DNA from: Dokdonella fugitiva
Lineage (GTDB): Bacteria; Pseudomonadota; Gammaproteobacteria; Xanthomonadales; Rhodanobacteraceae
NCBI RefSeq assembly: GCF_004342425.1
Contig: NZ_SLWQ01000001.1
Location: 124,001 to 188,000 of the forward strand
Length of the DNA: 64,000 bases
Reading direction: 5' to 3'
Below the pieces are notes generated by a model. The model was not told the origin of the DNA. It did no database searches and saw only the letters and a program-made list of their open reading frames with translations. Below are positions 53,895 to 63,746 of this stretch, in pieces (position 1 is the stretch's first letter; the number at the start of each line of letters is the position of its first letter). The position numbers were made by a program, and so were the translations under genes.

Positions 53895-54324
53895 AGGCAC
53901 CGCGCTCGCGTTCGACGTCGGCACGCGCCTGGTCGGCATCGCGGTCGGCAACTCGATCTCCGCGAGTGCGCGACCGCTCGCCGCGCTCGGCGCCGACGAC
54001 TGGGCCAAGCTCGACGCGCTCGTCGCCGACTGGCGGCCGGACCACCTCGTGGTCGGCCTGCCGCTCGCGCTCGACGGCGGCGAACAACCGATGAGCCGGC
54101 GCGCGCGCGCGTTCGCCGAGGCGCTGCGGCAGCGGTATGCCAAGCCGGTGCATCTCGTCGACGAGCGCAACACGTCGCGCGAAGCGGCGCGCCGCTTCGC
54201 CGCCCGGCGCGCCAGCGGCGCGGCCAGGCGCAAGGACGCCGCCGCGATCGACGCGCTCGCCGCGCAGATCATCCTGGAAAGCTGGTTGGCCGGCGGCGCG
54301 CACGTCGACGGCCGCGCGAACTGA
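53878..54324 (+). CDS. ruvX: Putative Holliday junction resolvase RuvX/YqgF
   Basis: 148 aa. RNase H-like fold: LAFDVGTRLVGIAVGN with the first Asp, VVGLPLALDGGEQPMSRRARAF, and VHLVDERNTSREA with KDAAAIDALAAQIILESWL at the end. Also implicated in 16S rRNA 5' processing. Overlaps yqgE by 17 bp. Confidence 0.95.
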   Translation: MPGTPEGTALAFDVGTRLVGIAVGNSISASARPLAALGADDWAKLDALVADWRPDHLVVGLPLALDGGEQPMSRRARAFAEALRQRYAKPVHLVDERNTSREAARRFAARRASGAARRKDAAAIDALAAQIILESWLAGGAHVDGRAN

Positions 54325-54340
54325 TCCCGAGGGAAACACG

Positions 54341-55288
54341 ATGTCCGATCCGTCCAGCGGCGCCGATGGCCGCCTGCGCCACCTGATCACGCTCGAAGGG
54401 CTCGGCTGCGCGCGCATCGAAGGCCTGCTCGACCGCGCCGCTGCGCTGCGGGGCGAATTCCGTGCCGGCGCGACGTCGCTGCCACTGCTCGCCGGGCGCA
54501 CCGTCGTCAACCTGTTCTTCGAGGCGTCGACCCGCACGCGCACGAGCTTCGAACTGGCCGCGCGCCGCCTCGGCGCGACCGTGGTGAACTTCGACATCGC
54601 GAGCTCCTCGACCAGCAAGGGCGAAACGCTCGAGGACACGCTCGCGACGATCGAGGCGATGGGCACCGACGCGTTCGTCGTGCGCCATCGGGAGAACGGA
54701 ACACCGGCGCGCCTCGCCGCGCACGCGCGTCGTGCATCGGTGCTCAACGCGGGCGACGGCAACCACGCCCATCCGACCCAGGGGCTGCTCGACCTGCTGA
54801 CGATCCGCGACCACAAGGGTCGCATCGACGGTCTCAAGGTCGCGATCTGCGGCGACATCCGCCATTCGCGCGTGGCGCGCTCCGACGTGCACGGCCTGCG
54901 CGCGCTCGGCGCGGCGGAGATCCGCCTGTGCGGCCCCGCGGCGCTGCTGCCGGAGGCCGCCGGATTTCCCGGCTGCATCCTCTGCGGCGACCTCGACGCC
55001 GCGCTCGACGGCGTCGACGTGATCGTCATGCTGCGCATCCAGAAGGAGCGCATCGAGCACCTGCCCGGCCTCGACGAACGCGAGTACTTCGCGCGCTACG
55101 GCCTCGATCGCACGCGCCTCGCGCGCGCGCGTGGCGATGCGATCGTGATGCATCCGGGGCCGATGAACCGTGGCATCGAGATCGCCGGCGACGTCGCCGA
55201 CGGCCCGCAGTCGGTCATCCTCGAGCAGGTCGCGAACGGCATCCACGCGCGCATGGCCGTGCTCGCCGAACTGCTCGCTCCGCGCTGA
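54341..55288 (+). CDS. pyrB: Aspartate carbamoyltransferase catalytic subunit
   Basis: 315 aa. Second step of pyrimidine synthesis. Carbamoyl phosphate loop EASTRTRTSFE (STRT at residues 63-66), SSSTSKGETLEDT with the Lys of the 80s loop, HAHPTQGLLDLLTI and MHPGPMNRGIE. The ATG at 54341 has GAGGGAAA upstream. No pyrI regulatory subunit or pyrC-like partner adjoins. Confidence 0.97.
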   Translation: MSDPSSGADGRLRHLITLEGLGCARIEGLLDRAAALRGEFRAGATSLPLLAGRTVVNLFFEASTRTRTSFELAARRLGATVVNFDIASSSTSKGETLEDTLATIEAMGTDAFVVRHRENGTPARLAAHARRASVLNAGDGNHAHPTQGLLDLLTIRDHKGRIDGLKVAICGDIRHSRVARSDVHGLRALGAAEIRLCGPAALLPEAAGFPGCILCGDLDAALDGVDVIVMLRIQKERIEHLPGLDEREYFARYGLDRTRLARARGDAIVMHPGPMNRGIEIAGDVADGPQSVILEQVANGIHARMAVLAELLAPR

Positions 55289-55325
55289 GGCCGGGCGCAG
55301 GCCACGGCGGCGCCGGCCGCCCTGC

Positions 55326-55331
55326 TAGACT
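55326..55331 (+). promoter_or_regulatory. Possible -10 element of the lipoprotein gene
   Basis: TAGACT preceded by TGC (extended -10 type), 29 bp upstream of the ATG at 55360 in the 71-bp gap after pyrB. No clear -35. Confidence 0.35.
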
Positions 55332-55359
55332 GGCGGCTTCATCCCGGGGAAGCCTGCAC

Positions 55360-57033
55360 ATGCCTCTGCGCACACGGATCCTGCGCCACCTCGCCATCGC
55401 CACTGCCCTGGTGGTCGGCGCCTGCGGCAAGACGGTCGACACGAGCGCGCCGCTCGCGTTCGTGCCGGCCGACACGCCCTACCTGTTCGCCAACGTCGAA
55501 CCCGCGCCGGAAACCGCGATCGCGCACTGGCGCTCGCAGATGCAGGGCGCGTGGCCGCTGTTCACCGAGCTCATGGACGAGGCGCTCGCCGAGGCCGGCA
55601 AGAAGGATGGGAACGCCGATGCGGCGAAGGTGCTGAAGGCGGTCCTCGCCGAAGTGCGCGAGCGCAGCACGCCCGAGCAGTGGCGCGAGCTCGGCCTGGA
55701 CTACCGGGCGCGCATCGCCTTCTACGGCGTCGACCTGTGGCCCGTGCTGCGCCTCGAACTCGCCGATCCAGACGCGTTCCGGGCGATGGTCGCGCGTGTC
55801 GAACAGGCCTCGGGCAAGGCGCTCGGCAGCAAGCGTGTCGGCGACCAGGACGTGCGCACCTTCGGCAACGACGAAGCGCACGGCCTGCTCGCGGTGGAAG
55901 GCAAGCATCTCGTCCTCGCGTTGACCACGGGCGCCGCCGACGAAGCGCTCGAACGCCGGCTGCTTGGCCTCGACCGCCCCGCGCAGGCATTCGATGCCGC
56001 CGCGTTCGTCGACTTCAACAACGCGCGCGGCTACCTGCCCTACGGCAGCGGCTGGGTCGACACGCGCCGCGTCGTCTCGATGATCGCGGCGAAGGCTTCG
56101 GAAGGCGATCCGGCGAAGGCGCTCGATGCGACCTGCCGCGAGGAGATCGACGCGCTCGCGGCGAAGGCGCCGCGCGTCGCATTCGGCTACCGCGAGCTCG
56201 ACGACAAGCGCATGACGATGCACGCGCGCATCGACCTCGATCCGGCGCTGGCCAAGGCGCTGTCGGCTCTCGCGGTGCCGCTGCCGGGCAGCGCCCCCGA
56301 CGATGCCCTGCTCGATTTCGCGCTCGCGATGCCCGTCCTCAAGGCACGCGACTTCTTCGTCGCGCAAGCCGATGCGCTGGCCAAGGCGCCGTTCCGCTGC
56401 GCCGAGCTCGCCGCGGTCAACCAGGACATGGCGGATGCGAGGGCCAAGCTCGCGCAGGCGATCCCGCCGCCCCTCGGCGACGTGACCGCGGCGCGCGTCA
56501 CGCTCGATCGCTTCTCGTGGGGCGAGGGTGAGGACGCGATGCCGGACGTCGCAGGCACGTTCCTGCTCGGCAGCGGCAATCCGGCCTTGCTCGCGAGCCT
56601 CGCGCAGATGGCCTCGCCCGCGCTCGCCGGCGTGGCGATCGCGCCCGACGGCAAGCCGGTCGCGATACCGGCGGCGGCACTGCCGCCTCAGGTCGCCGGC
56701 AAGTTCGACCTCGACGTCGCGATGACGACCAACGCGATCGGCGTGTCCTTCGGCAAGGACGAGGCGCCACGCCTCGCCACCGCGCTCGCGGTGCCGGCGG
56801 TCGCGAACGGCGCGTTGATGACGTCGCGCATGCGCGGCGAGGTGTATGCGAAGTTCGGCGAGGCGATCAGCCGCTTCGGCGCGGCGCTGCCGCCCGAATC
56901 GCGCAAGCAGCTCGACACGCAGCGCAAGCTCTATGCGCTCTACGCGCAATGGTTCGACCACGTCGATGCAAGCATGGCGATCGTGCCGGAAGGCATCGAC
57001 ATCGTCGAAAGCGTCGCATTCGGCGCGCACTGA
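55360..57033 (+). CDS. Large exported (lipo)protein of unknown function
   Basis: 557 aa. Signal peptide with lipobox-like VGAC (AIATALVVGACGKTVD) suggests a lipoprotein. The mature chain starts with LAFVPADTPYLFANVEPAPE, recalling DUF3352-like periplasmic proteins that open with a predicted-to-be-folded domain, but I cannot assign a family. Other segments: QWRELGLDYRARIAFYGVDLWPVLRLELAD, GYLPYGSGWVDTRRVVSMI and a C-terminal LYAQWFDHVDASMAIVPEGIDIVESVAF. Few cysteines, Ala-rich, probably alpha/beta. It meets the next gene tail to tail. Confidence 0.75.
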   Translation: MPLRTRILRHLAIATALVVGACGKTVDTSAPLAFVPADTPYLFANVEPAPETAIAHWRSQMQGAWPLFTELMDEALAEAGKKDGNADAAKVLKAVLAEVRERSTPEQWRELGLDYRARIAFYGVDLWPVLRLELADPDAFRAMVARVEQASGKALGSKRVGDQDVRTFGNDEAHGLLAVEGKHLVLALTTGAADEALERRLLGLDRPAQAFDAAAFVDFNNARGYLPYGSGWVDTRRVVSMIAAKASEGDPAKALDATCREEIDALAAKAPRVAFGYRELDDKRMTMHARIDLDPALAKALSALAVPLPGSAPDDALLDFALAMPVLKARDFFVAQADALAKAPFRCAELAAVNQDMADARAKLAQAIPPPLGDVTAARVTLDRFSWGEGEDAMPDVAGTFLLGSGNPALLASLAQMASPALAGVAIAPDGKPVAIPAAALPPQVAGKFDLDVAMTTNAIGVSFGKDEAPRLATALAVPAVANGALMTSRMRGEVYAKFGEAISRFGAALPPESRKQLDTQRKLYALYAQWFDHVDASMAIVPEGIDIVESVAFGAH

Positions 57034-57045
57034 GCGCGCCGCCGC

Positions 57046-58629
57046 TCACCCGGCGAACAGCAGGTCCAGGTGCACGCGGCCGGCGAGACCGGCCGCGTCG
57101 TTGACGCGACGCCACGCGGCCATCACCGCGGCCGGATCCGTGCAGCGCTCGCGCGTCCCGTCCCGGTGTAGGACTTCGGCGACCGCATGCAGCGCGAACA
57201 GCCCGGCGAGGTAGTCCTCCGGCGACGTGCCGGTCGCGCGCTCGATGGCCCAGGGATGGAACTCGGTCAGCACGGCGGGGCGGAAGCGCCGCAGCAGGCC
57301 TGCCATGCCGCGCAGGACGAAGGGCTCCATGCCTTCGACGTCGATCTTCACGAGGTCGAGCCGCGCGAGGTCGGCGAACAGGCCGTCCAGCGCGCGCGCG
57401 CGCACGCGCACCGAGGCACCCTCCGGCGCTGCGAGGCGCTCGCCCGAGGCCGGCGGCGTCGCGCTGTTGGACGTCGACGGGTGCGTGCGCAGCACGATCT
57501 CGCCGTCGTGGTCCGCCGCCGCGGCCGCGACGACCTCGACCTGGCGGAAGCCCGCGTATTGGGCCGCGCGCGCGAGCAGCACGCGATTGGCGGCGATCGG
57601 TTCGACGGCGATGACGCGGCCGCGTGGCCCGACCAGCGATGCCGCCGGCAACGCGATCGCACCGATGTTCGCGCCGACGTCGAGCATGACGTCGCCCTCG
57701 CGCAGGCGCTCCTGCAGGACCGCGAGCACGTGCGGATCGTGCGCCGCGCCGGCGAGCAGCGGCGCGCCGATGTGCTCGTCGCGAGGGTCGGCATACAGCG
57801 CATAGCCGGTGCGATCCACGCGCACGGGCGCCGCCTCGTCGTTGGCGACGATCCAGCGCCGGCCACGCCAGCCCGGCCCGGCCGCGCCGTCGTCGATCGC
57901 GTCGAGCAGGCGCAGCTGCGGTCGCCACGCGAGCAGCGCGTGCAGGCGCCGTTCCGCCAGCGCATGCATCTCGAACACGTCGCGACTGCGCCAGAGGATC
58001 CGCCGCAGCGGATTGAGCCAGCGATTGGAAGCGACGCCGAACAGGCGCCCGCGCAGGCTGTCGTCGTGGCTGTCGACGAACTGGAACGCGGCGACGCCCC
58101 CGGGGGCGAGGATGCGGAAGAACTCGTCGACGTAGCCGGCGGCGAGGTCGGCGGGAATGTGCTGCAAGGTGATGTGCGAGAAGACGAAGTCGACGCTCGC
58201 GTCGGCGATGCCTTCGATGCGCGCGGACGCATTGCGGCGGAACTCGACATTGGCGACGTCGGCGTTGAGCCGGCGCGCCGTTTCGACCATGGTCGAGGAC
58301 ACGTCGACGCCGATCGCGCGTTCGAAATGCGCGGCCAGCGCGCGCGTGAGGCGGCCGGCGCCGCAGCCGAAGTCCAGCGCGAGCGCGCGACCGCGCGGAT
58401 AACCGCGCGCGGACAGCACGGCGAGCTGCGCGTCGACCTCGAGGCTGCCGGTGGCCAGGAACTCGTCGAGGTCCCACCGCCGGCCGCGCTTGTCGCGGTG
58501 CGACAGCACGGCCCACAATGGATCGTCGCGCCCGAGCGTCTCCCAGACGCGGCGCAGGCGTTCGAGCTCGGGCGTGTTCGGCGGACTGTGCGTTGCGTCG
58601 GTCGCGTCAGGTTTCAACGAGTTCGACAC
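57046..58629 (-). CDS. Tandem methyltransferase fusion (class I SAM domain + FkbM domain)
   Basis: 527 aa. First domain (about residues 50-230): motif I LDFGCGAGRLTRALAAHF, IGVDVSSTMVE and VDFVFSHITLQHIPADL. Second domain (about 300-527) is FkbM-like: MLDVGANIGAIALPAA near 318, VIAVEPIAANRVLL, and the FkbM hallmark LVKIDVEGMEPFVLRG near 432 followed by FHPWAIE. Such enzymes often O-methylate sugars on glycans or glycosylated proteins. Starts at a GTG inside the 3' end of pilU (23-bp overlap), so it is cotranscribed with a pilus gene. Target unknown. Confidence 0.88.
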   Translation of the reverse strand: MSNSLKPDATDATHSPPNTPELERLRRVWETLGRDDPLWAVLSHRDKRGRRWDLDEFLATGSLEVDAQLAVLSARGYPRGRALALDFGCGAGRLTRALAAHFERAIGVDVSSTMVETARRLNADVANVEFRRNASARIEGIADASVDFVFSHITLQHIPADLAAGYVDEFFRILAPGGVAAFQFVDSHDDSLRGRLFGVASNRWLNPLRRILWRSRDVFEMHALAERRLHALLAWRPQLRLLDAIDDGAAGPGWRGRRWIVANDEAAPVRVDRTGYALYADPRDEHIGAPLLAGAAHDPHVLAVLQERLREGDVMLDVGANIGAIALPAASLVGPRGRVIAVEPIAANRVLLARAAQYAGFRQVEVVAAAAADHDGEIVLRTHPSTSNSATPPASGERLAAPEGASVRVRARALDGLFADLARLDLVKIDVEGMEPFVLRGMAGLLRRFRPAVLTEFHPWAIERATGTSPEDYLAGLFALHAVAEVLHRDGTRERCTDPAAVMAAWRRVNDAAGLAGRVHLDLLFAG

Positions 58630-59743
58630 CGTCCAGGCCCTGGCTCAGCGTGTGCGCGTCGCCGCCCTGGGCGAGCTTGATGCGCAGGCGCACTTCGTTG
58701 GCCGAGTCGGCATGGCGCAACGCGTCCTCGTAGCTGATCTCGCCGGCCTGGTAGAGCTGGAACAGGCTCTGGTCGAAGGTCTGCATGCCGAGGTTGGTCG
58801 ATTCCTTCATCACGTCCTTGAGCTTGTGGATCTCGCCCTGGCGGATGTAGTCCTGCACGAGCGGCGTGCCGAGCATGACCTCCATCGCGACGCGGCGCGC
58901 CTTGCCGTCCGGCGTCGGGATCAGTTGCTGCGCGACCACGCCCTTGAGGTTGAGCGAGAGGTCCATGAACAGCTGCTCGCGCCGGTCCTCGGCGAAGAAG
59001 TGGATGATGCGGTCCATCGCCTGGTTGGCGTTGTTCGCATGCAGCGTGCACAGGCACAAGTGGCCGGTTTCCGAGAAGTTGATCGCGTGCTCCATCGTCT
59101 CGCGCGTGCGCACCTCGCCGATCATGATGACGTCGGGCGCCTGGCGCAGCGTGTTCTTCAGGGCGTTCTCCCAGCTGTCGGTGTCGATGCCGAGCTCGCG
59201 TTGCGTGACGATGCAACCCTCGTGCTTGTGCACGTATTCGATCGGGTCCTCGATCGTGATGATGTGGCCGGTCGAGTTCTGGTTGCGGTAGCCGATCATC
59301 GCCGCGAGCGAGGTCGACTTGCCGGTGCCGGTCGCGCCGACGAAGATGATGATGCCGCGCTTGGTCATCGCCAGCGACTTGATCACCGGCGGCAGGCTGA
59401 GCTCCTCGATCGTCGGGATCTTCGTCTCGATCCGGCGCAGCACCATGCCGACGCAGTTGCGCTGGTAGAAGCACGACACGCGGAAGCGGCCGACCCCGGT
59501 GACCGAGATCGCGAACTGGCACTCGTGCGTCTTCTCGAACTCCTCGCGCTGCGACGGCGTCATCACGTTGAGGACCATGTCGCGCGACTGCTGCGGCGTC
59601 AGCGCGTTCTGCGTGATCGGCGTGATGCGGCCGTTGACCTTCATCGAAGGTGCAACGCCGGCCGTGATGAACAGGTCCGACGCCTTCTTGTGCGTCATCA
59701 GCTTCAGGTAGGAGGTGAAATCGACGCTGCTGCTCATGGCCAT
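58607..59743 (-). CDS. pilU: Type IV pilus retraction ATPase PilU
   Basis: 378 aa. PilT-like ATPase: THKKASDLFITAGVAPSMKVNGR, Walker A GATGTGKSTSLAAMIGYRN, IITIEDPIEYVHKHEGCIVTQRE, Walker B DVIMIGEVRTRETM and TLHANNANQAMDRIIHFF. The C-terminus extended past the usual PilT end and the FITAGVAPSMKVNGR start favour PilU over PilT. PilU helps PilT-driven retraction. pilT itself is not adjacent. ATGs at 59743 and 59737 are both possible. Confidence 0.93.
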   Translation of the reverse strand: MAMSSSVDFTSYLKLMTHKKASDLFITAGVAPSMKVNGRITPITQNALTPQQSRDMVLNVMTPSQREEFEKTHECQFAISVTGVGRFRVSCFYQRNCVGMVLRRIETKIPTIEELSLPPVIKSLAMTKRGIIIFVGATGTGKSTSLAAMIGYRNQNSTGHIITIEDPIEYVHKHEGCIVTQRELGIDTDSWENALKNTLRQAPDVIMIGEVRTRETMEHAINFSETGHLCLCTLHANNANQAMDRIIHFFAEDRREQLFMDLSLNLKGVVAQQLIPTPDGKARRVAMEVMLGTPLVQDYIRQGEIHKLKDVMKESTNLGMQTFDQSLFQLYQAGEISYEDALRHADSANEVRLRIKLAQGGDAHTLSQGLDGVELVET

Positions 59744-59776
59744 TCCCCGGGCCGGTCGTCCAACCGGCGTCGCTTC

Positions 59777-59782
59777 ATCTTA
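59777..59782 (-). promoter_or_regulatory. Possible -10 element of pilU
   Basis: TAAGAT on the minus strand preceded by TG, about 35 bp upstream of the pilU ATG in the 116-bp gap to lptG. The -35 is unclear. Confidence 0.35.
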
Positions 59783-59859
59783 CACCGCAGCGGGCCGGCG
59801 CCGCGGCGACCGGCGCACATTTCACCACGGGCGGAGCGCACCCGGGCCGCCCGCGCCGG

Positions 59860-60954
59860 TCAGGCGTGGCGGCGGAAATAGGCGGTCGCAAGCGCGACGA
59901 GGAGCAGCGGCGGCGCCAGGTTGGCGAGCGCCGGGTGGAACCCGTACACCGAGCCGATGCTGACGATCGCGCGCTGCAGCAGGTAGAAGCCGAGCGCGAG
60001 CACGATGCCGATGAACAGGCGCTTGGACAGGCCGCCGCTGCGCAGCGCGCCGAAGGCGAACGGCACGGCGCAGAACGCGAGCACGAGCACGTCCAGCGGA
60101 TAGAACACGCGTGCCCAGTACGCCTCGCGGAACGTCGAGGCGTCCTGCCGGTTGCGGTCGAGCGCGGCGATGTTCTGGTCGAGGTCGCGCAGGGTCATGT
60201 ATTGCGCCTTGACGATGCTGCTCGCGAGCAGGCCGGGATCGAGCTGCGAATCCCAGGCCTCGGTGTCCTGCTTGGTGCTCGTGGCCGAGCCGTCGCCGAA
60301 TACGGTGCGACGCACGTCGTGCAGGGTCCAGCGGCCGTCGACATGGACCGCATGGCCAGCCAGCGAGAGGGTGCGCAAGCGGCCGTCCGCGTCGAACTCG
60401 AACACGCGCACCCCGTCGAGGTCGACCTCGCCGGCGGAGCCGCGCGTGCGGCCGTGGCGCGCGCCGATCACACTCTCGCCATCGCGCGCCCACAGCACGC
60501 CCTTGGCGAGCGCGACGTCCCTGGACTTCGCCGCGAGCTGGAGCGCCTGAGCCTTGCGCTCGCCGTACGGGCCGAGCGTCTCGCCGAGCACGACCACGCC
60601 GAGCGTGAGCGCGCCGAGGCCGAGCGCGACCGACGCGCAGATGCGCAGCTTGGACAGCCCGGCCGCGCGCAACGCGGTCAGTTCGCCGGTGCCGGCGAGG
60701 CCGCCGAGGCCGAGCAGCCCGCCGATCAGCGCGGCGTAGCCGAACATCTCGTAACAGCGCCGCGGCACCGTCAGCAGCACGTAGGCAGCCGCACGCGCGA
60801 GCGTGTACTGGCCCTGGCCGACGTCGTTGAGTTCACCGATGAAGATGCGGAACGCGTCGAGCCCGACGATGACCGCCCAGGCCACCGCGACCGCACCGAG
60901 CACCGCCGCCGCGACGAGCCGGTCGACGCGCTTGAACACCGGGCGCCGGATCAT
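59860..60954 (-). CDS. lptG: LPS export ABC transporter permease LptG
   Basis: 364 aa. Three N-terminal and three C-terminal membrane helices flank a periplasmic beta-jellyroll. Characteristic: GELTALRAAGLSKLRI in the cytoplasmic coupling region, YMTLRDLDQNIAALDRNRQDASTFREAYWARVFYPLDVLVLAFCAVPFAFG, and LFIGIVLALGFYLLQRAI. Extracts LPS from the inner membrane with LptB2F. The ATG overlaps the lptF stop. Confidence 0.95.
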   Translation of the reverse strand: MIRRPVFKRVDRLVAAAVLGAVAVAWAVIVGLDAFRIFIGELNDVGQGQYTLARAAAYVLLTVPRRCYEMFGYAALIGGLLGLGGLAGTGELTALRAAGLSKLRICASVALGLGALTLGVVVLGETLGPYGERKAQALQLAAKSRDVALAKGVLWARDGESVIGARHGRTRGSAGEVDLDGVRVFEFDADGRLRTLSLAGHAVHVDGRWTLHDVRRTVFGDGSATSTKQDTEAWDSQLDPGLLASSIVKAQYMTLRDLDQNIAALDRNRQDASTFREAYWARVFYPLDVLVLAFCAVPFAFGALRSGGLSKRLFIGIVLALGFYLLQRAIVSIGSVYGFHPALANLAPPLLLVALATAYFRRHA

Positions 60955-62102
60955 GCGCGACGCCCCTGCTGCGGCGCCTTGAGGCGCTCGCCGTTCCAGA
61001 TCAGCCAGGCGGCGATCGCGAGCGCGGGCACGTAGACCCACCACAGGCCGAAACCGGCGGCGAGCTTGCCCTGGCCGATCCAGGCGCGGCCGAGCAGCAG
61101 GCCGTTGTAGTAGACGAGCCATGCGAGCAGTGCGAGCAGCATGCGCGCATAGCGCGGCTCGCGCGGGCTCGTGCGCGACAGCGGCAGCGCGAGCAGGCCG
61201 AGCACGAGCGCCGACAGCGGCGCGGCCAGGCGCCAGTGCAGCTCGGACTGCATGACCGGATCGTCGCGGCCGGCCAGCAGCACTGCCGTCGGCGCGGCGC
61301 GCTTCTGTGCCGCCTCGTCTTCATCGTTGACGCTGTCGGGCAGGCGGATGTCGTTGCGCGCGAAGCGCATGAGGCGGAAATCGTCCTCGCCGAGCTTGCC
61401 TTCGACGCGGAAGCCGTCCTGCAACGCGATGTAGCGCCCCTCGCCGTCGGCGTCGTGGTAGAGGAAGCCGTGGGTGGCGGTGATCACGTCGATGCGCGTC
61501 TTGCCGGTGCCGCCGTCGGGGCGCTCGCTTTCGATGAACATGCGCTTGAACTGCGTGCCGTCGGCCGACATTTCGCCGACGTAGATGACGCCGTCGCGCC
61601 CGGGCAGCTCGACGAACCGCCCCGGCTCGAGGCCGGCGACGATCAGCGAGCGGCTCGCCTCGGTGAGCAGGCGTTGCGAGAGCCGGTCCGAGGCCGGCGC
61701 GAGCCAGAACGAGATGACCGCGAGCACGCCCATGGCCGGCAGCACGAACAGCATGAGCGGCCGCAGCAGGCCGGACGCGTCGAGGCCCGACGACTGCAGC
61801 ACGGCCATCTCGCTGTCGCGCCACAGCCGCCCGTATGCGCCGAGCACGCCGAGCAGCACCGCCAGCGGCAGGAGGATGGTCAAGGTGCCGATCGCGCGCA
61901 GGCCGATCAGGGTGAACAGCAGCTCGGCCGGGATGCGCCCCTTGGCGATCTTCGCGAGCAGGTCGGCGACCGCGCCGCCGACCATGACCAGTAGCAGGAT
62001 CGCGGTCGCGGCAAGGAAGCCCACGGCGAGCTCGCGCAGCAGGTAGCGATCGATGATGCGCAGGGCAAGCGGGTTGTTTTGCCTTAGAATGGAAAGCTTC
62101 AT
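60951..62102 (-). CDS. lptF: LPS export ABC transporter permease LptF
   Basis: 383 aa. Same architecture as Lpt[59 protein letters not shown], periplasmic domain with [20 protein letters not shown] and [20 protein letters not shown], and [50 protein letters not shown]. The ATG at 62102 adds about 15 residues before the conserved [10 protein letters not shown] and has no good RBS, so the true start may lie slightly downstream. Confidence 0.93.
   Translation of the reverse strand: MKLSILRQNNPLALRIIDRYLLRELAVGFLAATAILLLVMVGGAVADLLAKIAKGRIPAELLFTLIGLRAIGTLTILLPLAVLLGVLGAYGRLWRDSEMAVLQSSGLDASGLLRPLMLFVLPAMGVLAVISFWLAPASDRLSQRLLTEASRSLIVAGLEPGRFVELPGRDGVIYVGEMSADGTQFKRMFIESERPDGGTGKTRIDVITATHGFLYHDADGEGRYIALQDGFRVEGKLGEDDFRLMRFARNDIRLPDSVNDEDEAAQKRAAPTAVLLAGRDDPVMQSELHWRLAAPLSALVLGLLALPLSRTSPREPRYARMLLALLAWLVYYNGLLLGRAWIGQGKLAAGFGLWWVYVPALAIAAWLIWNGERLKAPQQGRRA
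62085..62090 (+). promoter_or_regulatory. Possible -10 element of pepA
   Basis: TAGAAT on the plus strand within the annotated 5' end of lptF, about 160 bp upstream of pepA. The divergent 62103-62252 gap shows only a short GGCC-rich palindrome besides. Confidence 0.4.
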
Positions 62103-62252
62103 GCGCGCTGGCAATGGCGGCGCAGGCCGGTCGCGCCGGGGCGCCACCGCTGCATCGTCACGCGGTCCGGCCGATCCGGCCTCAAGTCCGACGAAGGGCG
62201 CAGTGTAACCGCGCGCGCACCCGGAACACCCACACCCTGGCGGAACCTCCCG

Positions 62253-63746
62253 ATGAGTACCCTGAAGTTCAGCATCCGCAGCGACGCGCCGGAAGGCGCC
62301 GCGACCCCGTGCCTCGTCGTCGGCATCCACGAGGAACGCGTGCTCGGCGCCGCGGCGCAACGCATCGATGCCGCCTCCGGTGGCGCGATCCGGCGCCTGG
62401 TCGAGAGTGGCGATGCGACCGGCAAGGCCGGCACGTCGATCGTGCTGTTCGGCCTGCCCGGCGTCGCCGCCGAGCGCGTGCTCGTGGTCGGCCTCGGCGA
62501 TGCGAGGAAGTTCGACGCCGCGGCCTACCACCGCGCCGCCAACGACGCCGCACGCGCGCTCAAGGCGCTGCCGATCGCCTCGGCGTATTCGACCCTGACC
62601 GAAGCCGACGTGCCCGGCCGCGACGAGGCCTGGAAGCTGCGCACCGCCGCGCTCGCGGCCGACGCGCAGGCGTACCGCTACACCGCCACGTTCAAGCCGA
62701 AGGAAGCGCCGAAGAGCAAAGCGTTGCAGGCGGTCGAATTCGCCGCGCCGGCCGGGTCGGGCGCGCGCGCGCTCGCCGAGGCGACCGCGATCGCCGCCGG
62801 CGTGCGCTTCGCCAAGGAACTCGGCAACCTGCCGCCGAACATCTGCAACCCGTCCTACGTCGCCGCGCAGGCGAAGCGGATCGCCGACGAACATGCCGGC
62901 GTCACGCTCGAGGTGCTCGAGCGCGAGGACATGGCCAAGCTCGGCATGGGCTCGCTGCTCGGCGTCGCGCAAGGATCGGCCAATCCGCCCAAGCTCGTCG
63001 TGCTGCGCTGGCAGGGCAAGGGCGATGCGAGTCGCCCGTACGCGCTCGTCGGCAAGGGCATCACGTTCGACACCGGCGGCATCTCGCTCAAGCCCGGCGC
63101 GGGCATGGAGGAGATGAAGTTCGACATGTGCGGCGCGGCCGGCGTGCTCGGCGCGTTCGTCGCCGCGGTGGAGCTGAATCTGCCGCTCAACCTCGTCTGC
63201 ATCGTGCCCGCGGTCGAGAACATGCCCGACGGCAATGCGTACCGCCCGAGCGACATCCTGACCAGCATGTCCGGCCTGACGATCGAGGTGCTCAACACCG
63301 ACGCCGAAGGCCGCCTGATCCTCTGCGACGCGCTCACCTACGCGCAGAAGTTCGACCCCGAAGTCATCATCGACGCGGCGACGCTCACCGGCGCCTGCGT
63401 GGTCGCGCTCGGCAAGCACGCGTCGGGCCTCATGACCAAGGACGACGAACTCGCCGAGCAGCTGCTCGCCGCGGGCACGCTGACGCACGACCGCGCCTGG
63501 CGCCTGCCGCTGTGGGACGATTACCAGGGCCAGCTCGAGTCGGGCTTCGCCGACGTCGCCAACATCGGCGGCAAGAATGCGGGCGCGATCACCGCGGGCT
63601 GCTTCCTCGCGCGCTTCACCAATGGCCGCCGCTGGGCCCATCTCGACATCGCCGGCACCGCCTGGGACGAAGGGCGCAAGGGGCTCGCGACCGGCCGGCC
63701 CGTGCCGCTGCTGGTGCAGTACCTCATCGACCGCTGCAACCCATGA
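62253..63746 (+). CDS. pepA: Leucyl aminopeptidase (PepA, M17 family)
   Basis: 497 aa, normal length. Dimetal exopeptidase. Visible metal and active-site stretches: [49 protein letters not shown], and the signature [17 protein letters not shown] near residue 349, then [14 protein letters not shown]-terminal [17 protein letters not shown] and [11 protein letters not shown] are typical. PepA is also the XerCD accessory DNA-binding protein in E. coli. Divergent to lptFG, the standard arrangement. Confidence 0.98.
   Translation: MSTLKFSIRSDAPEGAATPCLVVGIHEERVLGAAAQRIDAASGGAIRRLVESGDATGKAGTSIVLFGLPGVAAERVLVVGLGDARKFDAAAYHRAANDAARALKALPIASAYSTLTEADVPGRDEAWKLRTAALAADAQAYRYTATFKPKEAPKSKALQAVEFAAPAGSGARALAEATAIAAGVRFAKELGNLPPNICNPSYVAAQAKRIADEHAGVTLEVLEREDMAKLGMGSLLGVAQGSANPPKLVVLRWQGKGDASRPYALVGKGITFDTGGISLKPGAGMEEMKFDMCGAAGVLGAFVAAVELNLPLNLVCIVPAVENMPDGNAYRPSDILTSMSGLTIEVLNTDAEGRLILCDALTYAQKFDPEVIIDAATLTGACVVALGKHASGLMTKDDELAEQLLAAGTLTHDRAWRLPLWDDYQGQLESGFADVANIGGKNAGAITAGCFLARFTNGRRWAHLDIAGTAWDEGRKGLATGRPVPLLVQYLIDRCNP

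Noticed and set aside
58607..59743. Calling this gene pilT
   Set aside because: The N-terminal SDLFITAGVAPSMKVNGR and the C-terminal HADSANEVRLRIKL region fit PilU better. The double-ATPase arrangement could still place pilT elsewhere.
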